A stretch of DNA of 64,000 nucleotides, from NCBI RefSeq assembly GCF_003054555.1, contig NZ_CP026304.1, positions 682,001-746,000 of the forward strand, given 5' to 3'. Shown piece after piece: positions 1 through 8,013 of the stretch. The DNA is from Streptomyces lunaelactis (lineage in GTDB: Bacteria > Actinomycetota > Actinomycetes > Streptomycetales > Streptomycetaceae). Numbering within the stretch: position 1 is the first letter of the stretch; each line of letters opens with the position of its first letter. Below the pieces are notes generated by a model. The model had not been told where the DNA came from. It was given only the letters and a program-made list of their open reading frames with translations, and ran no database searches. Position numbers and translations under genes: made by a program.

Positions 1-110
1 ACAGTCAGTCAGATTTCTTCTGCGGCACCTCTTCCCAGTTGTGCCCACCGGCGCTGTAATGACGGCCGAGCCGGAGTTCGCCGGGATGTCGCCGGGCGTC
101 AGGAGGAACG

Positions 111-1733
111 GTGGAGTACAACCTTGCCGACCTGTTCGAATCGGTCGTCGATGTGGTCCCGGACCGCGAAGCGCTTGTGTACATCGACCATCCCGGTACG
201 GGCGCGGAGCGCAGACTCGGCTACGCGGAACTCGACGCGGCCGCCAACCGTGTCGCGCACCATCTGATCGACGCCGGCATCGGGCCGGGCGAGCACCTCG
301 GCCTGCACCTCTACAACGGCATCGAGTATCTGCAGACCGTCCTCGGCTGCCTCAAAGCCCGCGTCGTGCCGGTCAACGTCAACTACCGGTATGTGGAAGA
401 GGAGCTCGTCTACCTCTACCGGGACGCCGATCTCGCCGCGCTCGTCTTCGACGCGGAGTTCACGGAGCGGGTCGCGGCCGCGCTGCCGCAGACCCAGAAG
501 CTCAGGCATCTGGTGCGGGTGGGGACTCCCCCGGACGACGCGCCCCCACTGTCCGCTGTCCCCTTCACGGACGCCGAGGCGGCCGCATCCCCGGAACGGG
601 GCTTCGCGGCGCGCTCGGCCGACGACCAGTTCATCATCTACACGGGCGGCACCACCGGTATGCCCAAGGGGGTGATGTGGCGCCAGGAGGATCTGTTCTT
701 CTCCGGGCTCGGAGGCGGCGCGCCGACCGGCGAGCCGGTCTCCTCGCCCGAAGAACTCGCCCAGCGGGTGGCCGCGGGCGGCGAAGGCATCACCTTCTTC
801 CCGACTCCCCCGCTGATGCACGGCACCTCCACCCTCACCGCGTTCATCGGCTTCAACTTCGGCCAGCGGATCGTCATCCACCGCAAGTTCGTGCCGGAAG
901 AGGTGCTCCGTACGATCGAGAAGGAGAAGGTCACCAGCGTGTCGCTGGTCGGCGACGCGATGCTGCGGCCGCTGATCGACGCGCTGTCCGGGCCGCTCAA
1001 GGGCACCGACTGCTCCTCGATGTTCAGCGTCTCCAGCTCGGGCGCGATCATGTCCGAGACGGTGCGCGCGCAGTTCGCCGCGCTGGTGCCGAATGTGATG
1101 CTGCTGAACAACTTCGGCTCGTCGGAGTCCGGCTTCAACGGCACCGCGACCGACGACTCCGGGCCGGAGAAGGGATTCAGGCTGCGGGTCAACGCCCGTA
1201 CGGCGGTGGTCGACCCGGCCACGTACGAACCGGTGAAGCCCGGCGAGCCGGGCCGCATCGCCCAGCGCGGACACGTCCCCCTCGGCTACTACAACGACCC
1301 GAGGAAGACCGCCGAGACCTTCTTCCAGCGCGGCGACGAGCGGTGGGTACTGCTCGGCGACATGGCGACGGTGGACGAGGAGGGCATCGTCACCGTCCTC
1401 GGCCGTGGCTCGCAGTGCATCAACACCGGTGGCGAGAAGGTGTATCCGGAGGAGGTCGAGCAGGCGCTCAAATCCCATCCGGATGTGTACGACGCGCTGG
1501 TCGCCGGGGTGCCGGACAGCAGGTGGGGCAACCATGTGGCGGCTGTGGTGCAGCTGCGCGCGGGTGCGCTCACCCCTTCGCTGGACGACATCCAGTCGCA
1601 CTGCCGCACCCGGCTCGCGGGTTACAAGATCCCCCGGCAGCTGGTGATCGCGCAGGAGATCCAGCGCTCGCCGAGCGGCAAGGCGGACTACCGCTGGGCG
1701 CGGACGGTGGCCGTGGAGTCGGCCGCGCAGTGA
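111..1733 (+). CDS. acyl-CoA synthetase (AMP-binding)
   Basis: A 540-residue adenylate-forming enzyme expected to activate a carboxylic acid to its CoA thioester in the cytoplasm through an acyl-adenylate. The P-loop-like motif YTGGTTGMPKG lies near residues 177-187, the adenylate-binding FGSSESG near 340, the hinge and C-terminal domain region contains NTGGEKVYPEEVE, and the terminal catalytic lysine sits in SPSGKADYR. The GTG start is chosen because AGGAGG lies four bases upstream (101-106). Length and motifs match the fatty-acid/cyclohexanecarboxylate-type acyl-CoA synthetases of actinomycetes. The following VOC gene is convergent. Substrate cannot be read from sequence; the neighbouring PaaK-type ligase, synthetases and nitronate monooxygenase suggest an acid-catabolism neighbourhood (inference). 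Confidence 0.9.
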   Translation: MEYNLADLFESVVDVVPDREALVYIDHPGTGAERRLGYAELDAAANRVAHHLIDAGIGPGEHLGLHLYNGIEYLQTVLGCLKARVVPVNVNYRYVEEELVYLYRDADLAALVFDAEFTERVAAALPQTQKLRHLVRVGTPPDDAPPLSAVPFTDAEAAASPERGFAARSADDQFIIYTGGTTGMPKGVMWRQEDLFFSGLGGGAPTGEPVSSPEELAQRVAAGGEGITFFPTPPLMHGTSTLTAFIGFNFGQRIVIHRKFVPEEVLRTIEKEKVTSVSLVGDAMLRPLIDALSGPLKGTDCSSMFSVSSSGAIMSETVRAQFAALVPNVMLLNNFGSSESGFNGTATDDSGPEKGFRLRVNARTAVVDPATYEPVKPGEPGRIAQRGHVPLGYYNDPRKTAETFFQRGDERWVLLGDMATVDEEGIVTVLGRGSQCINTGGEKVYPEEVEQALKSHPDVYDALVAGVPDSRWGNHVAAVVQLRAGALTPSLDDIQSHCRTRLAGYKIPRQLVIAQEIQRSPSGKADYRWARTVAVESAAQ

Positions 1734-1868
1734 CGGCCCGCGGGCGGCCGTTCAGGCCGCGCGGACGGACTGCGGCGAGCAGGCCGGCGCCGCCCTGCGG
1801 AGCGCGTCGAGCTGCCGTGCGGAGCGGGCCGAGCTGCCGCTCGTGCCGTACGTGTGCTGCCGAGGCGA

Positions 1869-2408
1869 TCAGCAGGCCTCGCCGTCGGCCGGACCGAGGA
1901 TGCGCTCGCCGTTGAAGATGCCGAGCTGCTCCCGGTACAGCTCCAGCGGCACGCCGTTGGGGTCGCGGATGTACAGACTGTCCCCGACTCCCCGGTCCGG
2001 GCCGAGGTATTCGACACCTGTCTCGTCCAGCGCCTTGCGGGCCGCGTCGTACTGCGCCGCGTCGACCGACAGGGCGAGATGCTGCACCCCGCCGATCGTC
2101 TCGGTGATGGGCGGGTGGTCATGGCCGGGGAAGTCGAAGAAGCCCAGCAGATTGCCGTGGCCGATGTCGAAGAAGAAGTGGGTGGAGCCGCGGTAGTCGC
2201 GGTTCTCCACGATCTCGACCAGCGGGAAGCCCAGGAACTCCTGGTAGAAGCGGATGGTCTCCTCGACGTCGCGGCAGATGAAGGCCACATGGTGGATACC
2301 GCGCGCCGTGGTCGGAGGCCGGTCGGGGGGCGGGCGCAGATAGCGCCGGCGCAGCTCTTCCCTGCGGGCGAGTACGGCGTCGAGCTCGGCTCCCTCGGGC
2401 TGGGGCAT
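1869..2408 (-). CDS. VOC (glyoxalase/extradiol dioxygenase-fold) family protein
   Basis: A 179-residue single-domain vicinal-oxygen-chelate protein with the paired beta-alpha-beta-beta-beta modules of the glyoxalase/bleomycin-resistance/extradiol dioxygenase superfamily. Likely metal ligands are visible: His in GIHHVAF, His in VQHLALS and Glu in VPLELYRE. The start used is the ATG preceded by GTGGAGA; an in-frame GTG four codons upstream is an alternative. Family members bind a divalent metal and act as lyases, dioxygenases or resistance proteins, so the reaction is open. It is transcribed toward the preceding acyl-CoA synthetase and away from the ligase gene at 2739, and a dyad in its 5' region could bind a regulator. 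Confidence 0.8.
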   Translation of the reverse strand: MPQPEGAELDAVLARREELRRRYLRPPPDRPPTTARGIHHVAFICRDVEETIRFYQEFLGFPLVEIVENRDYRGSTHFFFDIGHGNLLGFFDFPGHDHPPITETIGGVQHLALSVDAAQYDAARKALDETGVEYLGPDRGVGDSLYIRDPNGVPLELYREQLGIFNGERILGPADGEAC

Positions 2409-2430
2409 CGCGGTCTCCACTTCTCAAGCG

Positions 2431-2463
2431 GTTGATTGCGGGATCAACTTCTATCCCGCATCA
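2431..2463. promoter_or_regulatory. overlapping dyads upstream of the VOC gene
   Basis: Two overlapping inverted repeats lie 25-55 bp upstream of the VOC start: GTTGAT-6-ATCAAC (2431-2448) and a longer stem pairing TGATTGCGGGAT (2433-2444) with ATCCCGCATCA (2453-2463, one bulged base). Either could be an operator or a leader hairpin for the minus-strand gene. No known motif is claimed. Confidence 0.4.
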
Positions 2464-2649
2464 TCCCCACTCGGGCACGGCTCACCGCGACAGGACGCGG
2501 CAACCGCCCGTACGCACCACTCCGGATCGTCGAGCCGGGGGAAGTGCCCGCCACCCGGCTGCACGACGAGCTCGCTCTACGCTCGGAGCACGGCCTCACA
2601 AGCCGGTCGCCGCCGCGTCCCGGCAGCCGAGAAGGACCTGGCCGATGCC

Positions 2650-2713
2650 TTGACGCCCGGCGGTGCGGGCTGGATAACTGATCTCGAAACAGCACGACCG
2701 AATGATCGGTCGT
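2650..2713 (+). promoter_or_regulatory. promoter and palindromic operator of the PaaK-type ligase gene
   Basis: A good vegetative-type promoter is present: TTGACG at 2650-2655, a 17-bp spacer, then GATAAC at 2673-2678. Just downstream of the expected start lies the perfect dyad ACGACCGA-ATGA-TCGGTCGT (2694-2713), 25 bp before the ligase ATG. An 8-bp-arm dyad with a short spacer in this position is typical of TetR-type operators, so repression by an acid- or CoA-ester-responsive regulator is plausible. The rest of the 330-bp gap between the VOC and ligase genes shows no gene. Confidence 0.6.
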
Positions 2714-2738
2714 CCGGTTTGGGACGGGAGTAATCCGA

Positions 2739-4025
2739 ATGACGGACCTGCTGGACGCGGCGGAACGGCTCAGTCGCGAGGAGCTCGAGGCGCTGCAGCT
2801 CGAACGGCTGCGGGCGATCCTGCGCCATGCGTACGAGAACGTCGGCTTCTATCGGACGGCCTTCGACAAAGCGGGGCTGCGTCCCGACGACTGCCGCACG
2901 CTCGCCGATCTCGCCCGCTTCCCCTTCACCGCCAAGACCGATCTGCGGGACAACTACCCGTTCGGGATGTTCGCGGTGGAGCAGTCCCAGGTGCGACGGA
3001 TCCATGCCTCCAGCGGGACCACGGGCCGTCCCACCGTCGTCGGCTACACCCAGCGCGACCTCGACACCTGGGCGGACGTGGTGGCCCGCTCGATCCGCGC
3101 GGCGGGCGGCCGCCCAGGGCACAAGGTCCATGTGGCGTACGGATACGGGCTGTTCACCGGCGGCCTCGGCGCGCACTACGGCGCGGAGCGGCTCGGCTGT
3201 ACGGTCATCCCGGCCTCCGGCGGCATGACCGCCCGCCAGGTGCAGCTGATCCAGGACTTCCGTCCCGAGGTCATCATGGTGACCCCCTCGTACATGCTCA
3301 CCCTGCTCGACGAGTTCGAGCGCCAGGGCGTCGATCCCCGTACGACCTCTCTCCAGGTCGGCATCTTCGGGGCGGAGCCGTGGACGGAGGAGATGCGGCG
3401 TGAGATCGAGGAGCGGTTCGCGATCGACGCCGTCGACATATACGGGCTGTCGGAGGTGATGGGCCCGGGCGTGGCGCAGGAGTTTGTGGAGACCAAGGAC
3501 GGCCTGCACATCTGGGAGGACCATTTTTATCCGGAAGTCGTCGATCCGTTCACCGGCGAGGTGCTGCCGGACGGCGAGCCGGGTGAGCTGGTGTTCACCT
3601 CGCTCACCAAGGAGGCCATGCCCGTGATCCGTTACCGGACACGGGACTTGACGAGGCTGCTGCCGGGCACGGCCCGGGTCTTCCGGCGCATGGAGAAGGT
3701 CACCGGACGCAGCGACGACATGGTGATCCTGCGCGGGGTGAACCTCTTCCCGACCCAGATCGAGGAGATCGTGCTCCGTACGCCGCATGTCGCGCCGCAC
3801 TTCCAGCTGCGGCTGACCCGCGAGGGCCGTCTGGACGCGCTGACGGTACGGGCCGAGGCGCGGGCGGAGGCGACGCCCGAGCAGCGGGCGGCCGCCGCAC
3901 AGGCGATCGCGGCGGCCGTGAAGGACGGCGTCGGGGTGTCGGTCGCGGTCGAGGTGGTAGACCCCGAGACGCTGGAGCGGTCGGTGGGCAAACTCAAGCG
4001 GGTCGTGGACCTCAGGCCGAAGTGA
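2739..4025 (+). CDS. paaK: phenylacetate-CoA ligase family protein
   Basis: A 428-residue AMP-forming aryl-acid CoA ligase of the PaaK family, which converts phenylacetate or a related aromatic acid to its CoA ester with ATP. The family length (about 430) is matched. The AMP-binding signature SSGTTGRPT lies near residue 92, YGLSEVMGPG near 235, the hinge region TGRSDDMVILRG near 325, and the C-terminal lysine-bearing VGKLKRVVDL at the end. The ATG is preceded by GGGAG. No other paa genes (epoxidase, ring opening) are in the window, so the exact acid is uncertain. Its last bases overlap the end of the convergent fadD remnant. Confidence 0.85.
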   Translation: MTDLLDAAERLSREELEALQLERLRAILRHAYENVGFYRTAFDKAGLRPDDCRTLADLARFPFTAKTDLRDNYPFGMFAVEQSQVRRIHASSGTTGRPTVVGYTQRDLDTWADVVARSIRAAGGRPGHKVHVAYGYGLFTGGLGAHYGAERLGCTVIPASGGMTARQVQLIQDFRPEVIMVTPSYMLTLLDEFERQGVDPRTTSLQVGIFGAEPWTEEMRREIEERFAIDAVDIYGLSEVMGPGVAQEFVETKDGLHIWEDHFYPEVVDPFTGEVLPDGEPGELVFTSLTKEAMPVIRYRTRDLTRLLPGTARVFRRMEKVTGRSDDMVILRGVNLFPTQIEEIVLRTPHVAPHFQLRLTREGRLDALTVRAEARAEATPEQRAAAAQAIAAAVKDGVGVSVAVEVVDPETLERSVGKLKRVVDLRPK

Positions 4026-4210
4026 AGCGGTCCCGGGGCTCGCGCTTGAGGATCTTGCCAGTGGCGTTGCGCGGCAGCTCGTCCACGAACAGGACCTTTT
4101 CGGGGGCCTTGAAGTGGGCGAGCTTCTCCCGTGCGTGGTCGATGAGTTCGGCTTCCGTGACGTCGCCTCGCGCGACGACGACGGCGGTGACGGCCTCGAT
4201 CCAGCGACCC
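4012..4210 (-). pseudogene. 3' remnant of a fatty-acyl-CoA synthetase (FadD-type)
   Basis: Only the last ~62 residues of an acyl-CoA synthetase remain, containing REKLAHFKAPEKVLFVDELP and the catalytic-lysine motif ATGKILKREPR. Upstream of about position 4210 the reading frame runs antisense through a transposase fragment on the opposite strand, so the N-terminal 85-90% has been lost. This fits an IS insertion followed by deletion. Not expected to be functional. Confidence 0.8.
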
Positions 4211-4520
4211 AGGTCTGGGCCGACTCCGCCGATACCGGCCAGCTCGTGACCTGGGCCGAAGACCGTCTCTGGCTCACCCTGCGGACCGTCTCCCGACCCA
4301 ATGGCGACAAAGGATTCGTCGTCCTTCCCTGCCGCTGGAAGGTCGAGCGGACACTGGGCTGGGTGATGAACGCCCGCCGCAGTGTCCACGACTACGAACG
4401 TCTTTCTCAGCACAGCGAAGCCCATCCGAACTGGGCACTGATCACCGTGATGACCAAGCGCCTCACCCGCACGGGCCCCCGCAACTCCTGGGCGAGGAAG
4501 CCCAAGCCCATCCTCCAGAT
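4205..4520 (+). mobile_element. IS5-family transposase C-terminal remnant
   Basis: This stretch encodes the C-terminal end of an IS5-family DDE transposase: LVTWAEDRLWLTLRTVSR, then GFVVLPCRWKVERTLGWVMN with the catalytic Glu in the VERTLGW motif, YERLSQHSEAH and ALITVMTKRLTR. The N-terminal half and both catalytic Asp residues are missing. It interrupts the FadD-type gene on the other strand. No terminal inverted repeats could be identified. Confidence 0.8.
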
Positions 4521-4602
4521 CCCGGGTGACCGAGTGCCTCCCTCCCGCCCACAGACCACAAGACCCACAAGGAGAAGAACGGCACCCGCCCCCGAAGTTT
4601 CC

Positions 4603-4899
4603 TCACTCGAGATATTCCGCCAGATCCGGATTCTCTGAAGCCGCCAGGGCGACCAGTTCTGCCACCTCGAGTTCTCCGTTCCCCATTACCAGCCGCTCCA
4701 CCGAAGTGTCGAAACCCAGCATTTCCGGGGACAGACTCGGCTGCTGCACCGGCTCGAACTCGCGGTTCACCAGCAGCTTGCGGTAGACCACCACAGCGAT
4801 AGCCAGATCCTTCGACGAACACACCGCCGCATTGCGGCTACGCGCGAGCTCACCGGCGATGGTCAAGAGTTCGAGTGCACCGGCGGAGAATGGCCGCAC
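4603..4899 (-). CDS. small protein with one Clp-N-like helical repeat (uncertain)
   Basis: A 98-residue ORF starting at GTG behind the purine-rich GGGGGTGAG. Its N-terminus (FSAGALELLTIAGELARSRN, then SKDLAIAVV) has the spacing of a single Clp N-terminal repeat, where a helix of the type ..ELLxxAxxxARxxx.. is followed by a short helix ..DLxxAV. The rest is acidic (NPDLAEYLE at the end) and unfamiliar. No ATPase is attached. It could be a substrate-adaptor-like fragment or a chance ORF in an IS-scarred interval; codon use looks coding. Confidence 0.4.
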   Translation of the reverse strand: MRPFSAGALELLTIAGELARSRNAAVCSSKDLAIAVVVYRKLLVNREFEPVQQPSLSPEMLGFDTSVERLVMGNGELEVAELVALAASENPDLAEYLE

Positions 4900-5406
4900 T
4901 AGCTCACCCCCGTCAACGACCGCGACGCTTCAGCGACTCTGCCCGGCGGATCTTCGCGCGCCCTGCTCACCGGCACCCGGCACCTCCTGCCGCTCAGGCA
5001 CACCACCATCGTCAGACGCCATGAATCCCCCCAACCAGCCATACCCCAGACCGACATCGTGTCAGGTACCGGCCCGCCGATGAAGGGAATCGCGCACAGC
5101 GCCTGACTTGGTCTGCGCAAGGAGGCGCATGCTCATACCCGCGCCTGGATCGTCATCGCTGCCCGCACCCGGCTCCGCCTCTGGGAGTAGCCCGCCGCCC
5201 CGGGCCGACTCACCCGGGCGACAGTCCGGCGCGGGTTCCGGTGTGTGTCCTTGTCCACTGACAACGCCTGACGGCCCTGTTCCGCACGGACGAATATCCG
5301 AACCTGCCGATACCGGACGGCGAGGAGTCCATCCGGCCCTCGTGCTCTGTCATGCCGCCGATCCCAGCGGCGCCCGCGTCGGTCGAGCCCACGGATACCG
5401 AACGGG
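4900..5406. other. 507-bp gap without a convincing gene
   Basis: Several short ORFs cross this interval on both strands but none has a recognisable domain, a good ribosome binding site and family-like composition together. A plus-strand stretch at about 5110-5172 reads KEAHAHTRAWIVIAARTRLR then stops, and looks like the tail of a lost gene. The last ~100 bp is presumably the promoter region of the acylase gene. Confidence 0.4.
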
Positions 5407-7890
5407 ATGTTGACACGGATCGCCATGGCTGAATGCATGGACCAACCCGCAATCACCGCAGTCCCGTTGGGAGGCACGTTGCTCTTCCGCACCCGCCCGA
5501 GAACCCGCCTGAGACGGCTCACGCTCACCGGCATCGCCCTGGTGACCGCCGCGGCCACGCTGCCGCCGGCCGCGGCCGCCGACTCCGGTGACCGGCATGA
5601 GCGGCATGACCGGCACCCTTCCGGCGGCGGTCTGTCCGCCGTCATCCGCTACACCGAGCACGGCATCCCGCACATCGTGGCCAAGGACTACGCGAACCTC
5701 GGCTTCGGCACCGGCTGGGCGCAGGCCGCCGACCAGGTGTGCACGCTCGCCGACGGCTTCGTCACGGTACGCGGTGAACGCTCCCGCTACTTCGGCCCCG
5801 ACGCGGCCCCGGACGGCTCGCTCTCCTCGGCGACGAAGAACCTCTCAAGCGATCTGTACTTCCGCGGGGTACGAGACGCCGGCACCGTCGAGAAGCTGCT
5901 CGCCACTCCCGCTCCGGCAGGCGCAGGCAAGCAGGCCAAGGAGCTGATGCGGGGCTGGGCGGCGGGCTACAACGCCTGGCTGAAGCAGAATCGCATCACC
6001 GATCCGGCCTGCAAGAACGCCGGCTGGGTGGGGCCCGTGACCACTCTGGACGTGGCCAGGCGCGGCTTCGCCGTCTCGGTACTCGGCGGCCAGGGGCGCG
6101 GCATCGAAGGCATCACGGCGGCACGGCCGCCGGGCACGACCCCGGTCGCTCCCCCGGACGCGGAGCGGACGGCGAAAGCCGCACGGGAGTTGTTCGCCGC
6201 CGAGAACGCCGACATGGGCTCCAACGCCGTCGCGTTCAGCGGGAAGACGACCGCCAACGGGCGGGGACTGCTGATCGGCAATCCGCACTATCCGTGGCAG
6301 GGCGGCCGCCGCTTCTGGCAGTCGCAGCAGACCATCCCCGGCGAGCTGAATGTCTCGGGCAGCTCGCTGCTCGGCACCGCCGTGGTCAACATCGGCTTCA
6401 ACGACAAGGTGGCGTGGAGCCACACCGTCGCCACCGGCGTCACGCTGAATCTGCACCAGCTGGCCCTCGATCCGGCCGACCCGACCACGTACCTGGTGGA
6501 CGGGAAGCCGGAGCGGATGACGAAGCGGACCGTCACCGTCCCGGTCAAGGACGGTGCGCCCGTGACCCGTACGCAGTGGTGGACGCGGTACGGACCCGTC
6601 GTCACCGCGCTCAGTCCGACGCTGCCGCTGCCGTGGTCGGCCACGACGGCGTACGCGCTGAACGACCCCAACGCCAGCAATCTGCGCGGCTCCGACACCG
6701 CGCTGGCCTTCGGCAAGGCGCGCTCAAGGGACGACATGCTCAAGGCACTGAAGCGCACTCAGGGCCTGCCGTGGGTGAACACGATCGCCGCCGACTCCAA
6801 GGGGCACACGCTCTTCTCGCAGTCACAGGTGCTGCCGCGGATCACGGACGAGCTGGCGCAGCGCTGCTCCACCCCGCTCGGCAAGGTGACCTACCCGGCG
6901 TCGGGTGTGGCGGTGCTGGACGGTTCGCGCGGTGACTGCGCGCTGGGCTCCGACGAGGACGCCGTGCAGCCGGGCATCTTCGGCCCCTCGAAGATGCCGA
7001 CGCTGAAGGGCGCTCCGTACGCGCAGAACTCCAACGACAGCGCCTGGCTGACCAATGCCGACCTGCCGCTGACCGGCTACGAGCGGGTCTTCGGCTCCCT
7101 CGGCACACCCAGTTCGCTGCGCACCCGCGGCGGTATCGAGGATGTGGCCTCGATGGCGGAGAAGGGCCGGCTGACGGTGGCCGATCTGCAGAAGCAACAG
7201 TTCGCGAACCGCGCGCCCGCCGGGGATCTGGCCGCGGCCGACACGGCGAAGGCGTGTTCGGCGCTGCCCGACAAGAGCCCCGATCTCGCCCGGGCCTGCG
7301 GCGTACTGGCGACGTGGGACCGGACCATGAACACCGGCAGCAGGGGCGCGCTGCTCTTCGACCGGTTCTGGCGGGGGCTCACGGCGACGGTGCCGGCGGC
7401 GGAGTTGTGGAAGGTGCCGTTCTCGGCGGCCGACCCGGTGCGTACGCCGAACACGCTCAACACCACGTCGCCCGGTTTCGCGAAAGCTCTCACCGCGGCC
7501 GTCGCAGAGCTGCGTACGGCGGGCATTCCGCTGGACGCGCCGCTCGGCGAGCACCAGTTCGTCGTACGGAACGGGAAGCGCATCCCGGTGCCGGGCGGCA
7601 CGGAGGGGCTCGGCGTCTGGAACAAGATCGAGCCGGTGTGGAATCCGGCGGGCGGCGGCTACACCGAGGTAGTGACAGGTTCGAGCCACATCCAGGCCGT
7701 CGGCTGGGACGGCGGGCGCTGCCCGGTGGCGCGCACCCTGCTCACGTACTCCCAGTCGTCGAACCCCGCATCGCCCTACTTCAGCGACCAGACCGAGCTG
7801 TTCTCGGGCGAGCGCTGGGTGACGTCACGGTTCTGCGAGAGGGACATCCTGCGCTCGCCCGCGCTCAAGGTGGTGCGGGTCAGGAACTGA
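5407..7890 (+). CDS. secreted penicillin/AHL acylase-type Ntn hydrolase
   Basis: An 827-residue exported amidase of the penicillin-acylase family (Ntn hydrolases such as aculeacin A acylase, PvdQ/AHL acylase and penicillin acylases), which hydrolyse acyl-amide bonds after autocatalytic cleavage into alpha and beta chains. An N-terminal signal (RTRLRRLTLTGIALVTAAAT then PPAAAA) predicts secretion. The expected beta-chain N-terminus is Ser272 in DMGSNAVAFSGKTT, with the family's GLLIGNPHYPW following. A C-terminal HIQAVGWDGGRCPVART matches the family tail. Start is uncertain: ATG codons at 5407, 5425 and 5437 are all in frame and none has a strong ribosome binding site. Substrate (lipopeptide, beta-lactam or acyl-homoserine lactone) cannot be told from sequence. 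Confidence 0.87.
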   Translation: MLTRIAMAECMDQPAITAVPLGGTLLFRTRPRTRLRRLTLTGIALVTAAATLPPAAAADSGDRHERHDRHPSGGGLSAVIRYTEHGIPHIVAKDYANLGFGTGWAQAADQVCTLADGFVTVRGERSRYFGPDAAPDGSLSSATKNLSSDLYFRGVRDAGTVEKLLATPAPAGAGKQAKELMRGWAAGYNAWLKQNRITDPACKNAGWVGPVTTLDVARRGFAVSVLGGQGRGIEGITAARPPGTTPVAPPDAERTAKAARELFAAENADMGSNAVAFSGKTTANGRGLLIGNPHYPWQGGRRFWQSQQTIPGELNVSGSSLLGTAVVNIGFNDKVAWSHTVATGVTLNLHQLALDPADPTTYLVDGKPERMTKRTVTVPVKDGAPVTRTQWWTRYGPVVTALSPTLPLPWSATTAYALNDPNASNLRGSDTALAFGKARSRDDMLKALKRTQGLPWVNTIAADSKGHTLFSQSQVLPRITDELAQRCSTPLGKVTYPASGVAVLDGSRGDCALGSDEDAVQPGIFGPSKMPTLKGAPYAQNSNDSAWLTNADLPLTGYERVFGSLGTPSSLRTRGGIEDVASMAEKGRLTVADLQKQQFANRAPAGDLAAADTAKACSALPDKSPDLARACGVLATWDRTMNTGSRGALLFDRFWRGLTATVPAAELWKVPFSAADPVRTPNTLNTTSPGFAKALTAAVAELRTAGIPLDAPLGEHQFVVRNGKRIPVPGGTEGLGVWNKIEPVWNPAGGGYTEVVTGSSHIQAVGWDGGRCPVARTLLTYSQSSNPASPYFSDQTELFSGERWVTSRFCERDILRSPALKVVRVRN

Positions 7891-7909
7891 CGGGGCCGGG
7901 GCTGAAGGG

Positions 7910-8008
7910 TCACGGGCTGAACGAGAGGAACACGAAGGCGGCGAACAGCGCCATGTGCACGCCGCCCTGAAGGAGAGTGGCTCGTCCGGGCACCACGGTC
8001 AGGTGCCC
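7910..8008 (-). pseudogene. 3' remnant of a probable Ca2+/H+ antiporter (ChaA type)
   Basis: Translating the minus strand gives a short tail HLTVVPGRATLLQGGVHMAL followed by a hydrophobic FAAFVFLSFSP and a TGA. The LQG-x-VH-x-x-LFxxFxFL pattern is what I remember of the last membrane helix of ChaA-type calcium/proton exchangers. No upstream reading frame exists because the acyl-CoA synthetase gene ends at 8014. This would be only the final ~33 residues of a deleted transporter gene. Confidence 0.45.
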
Positions 8009-8013
8009 GGAAC

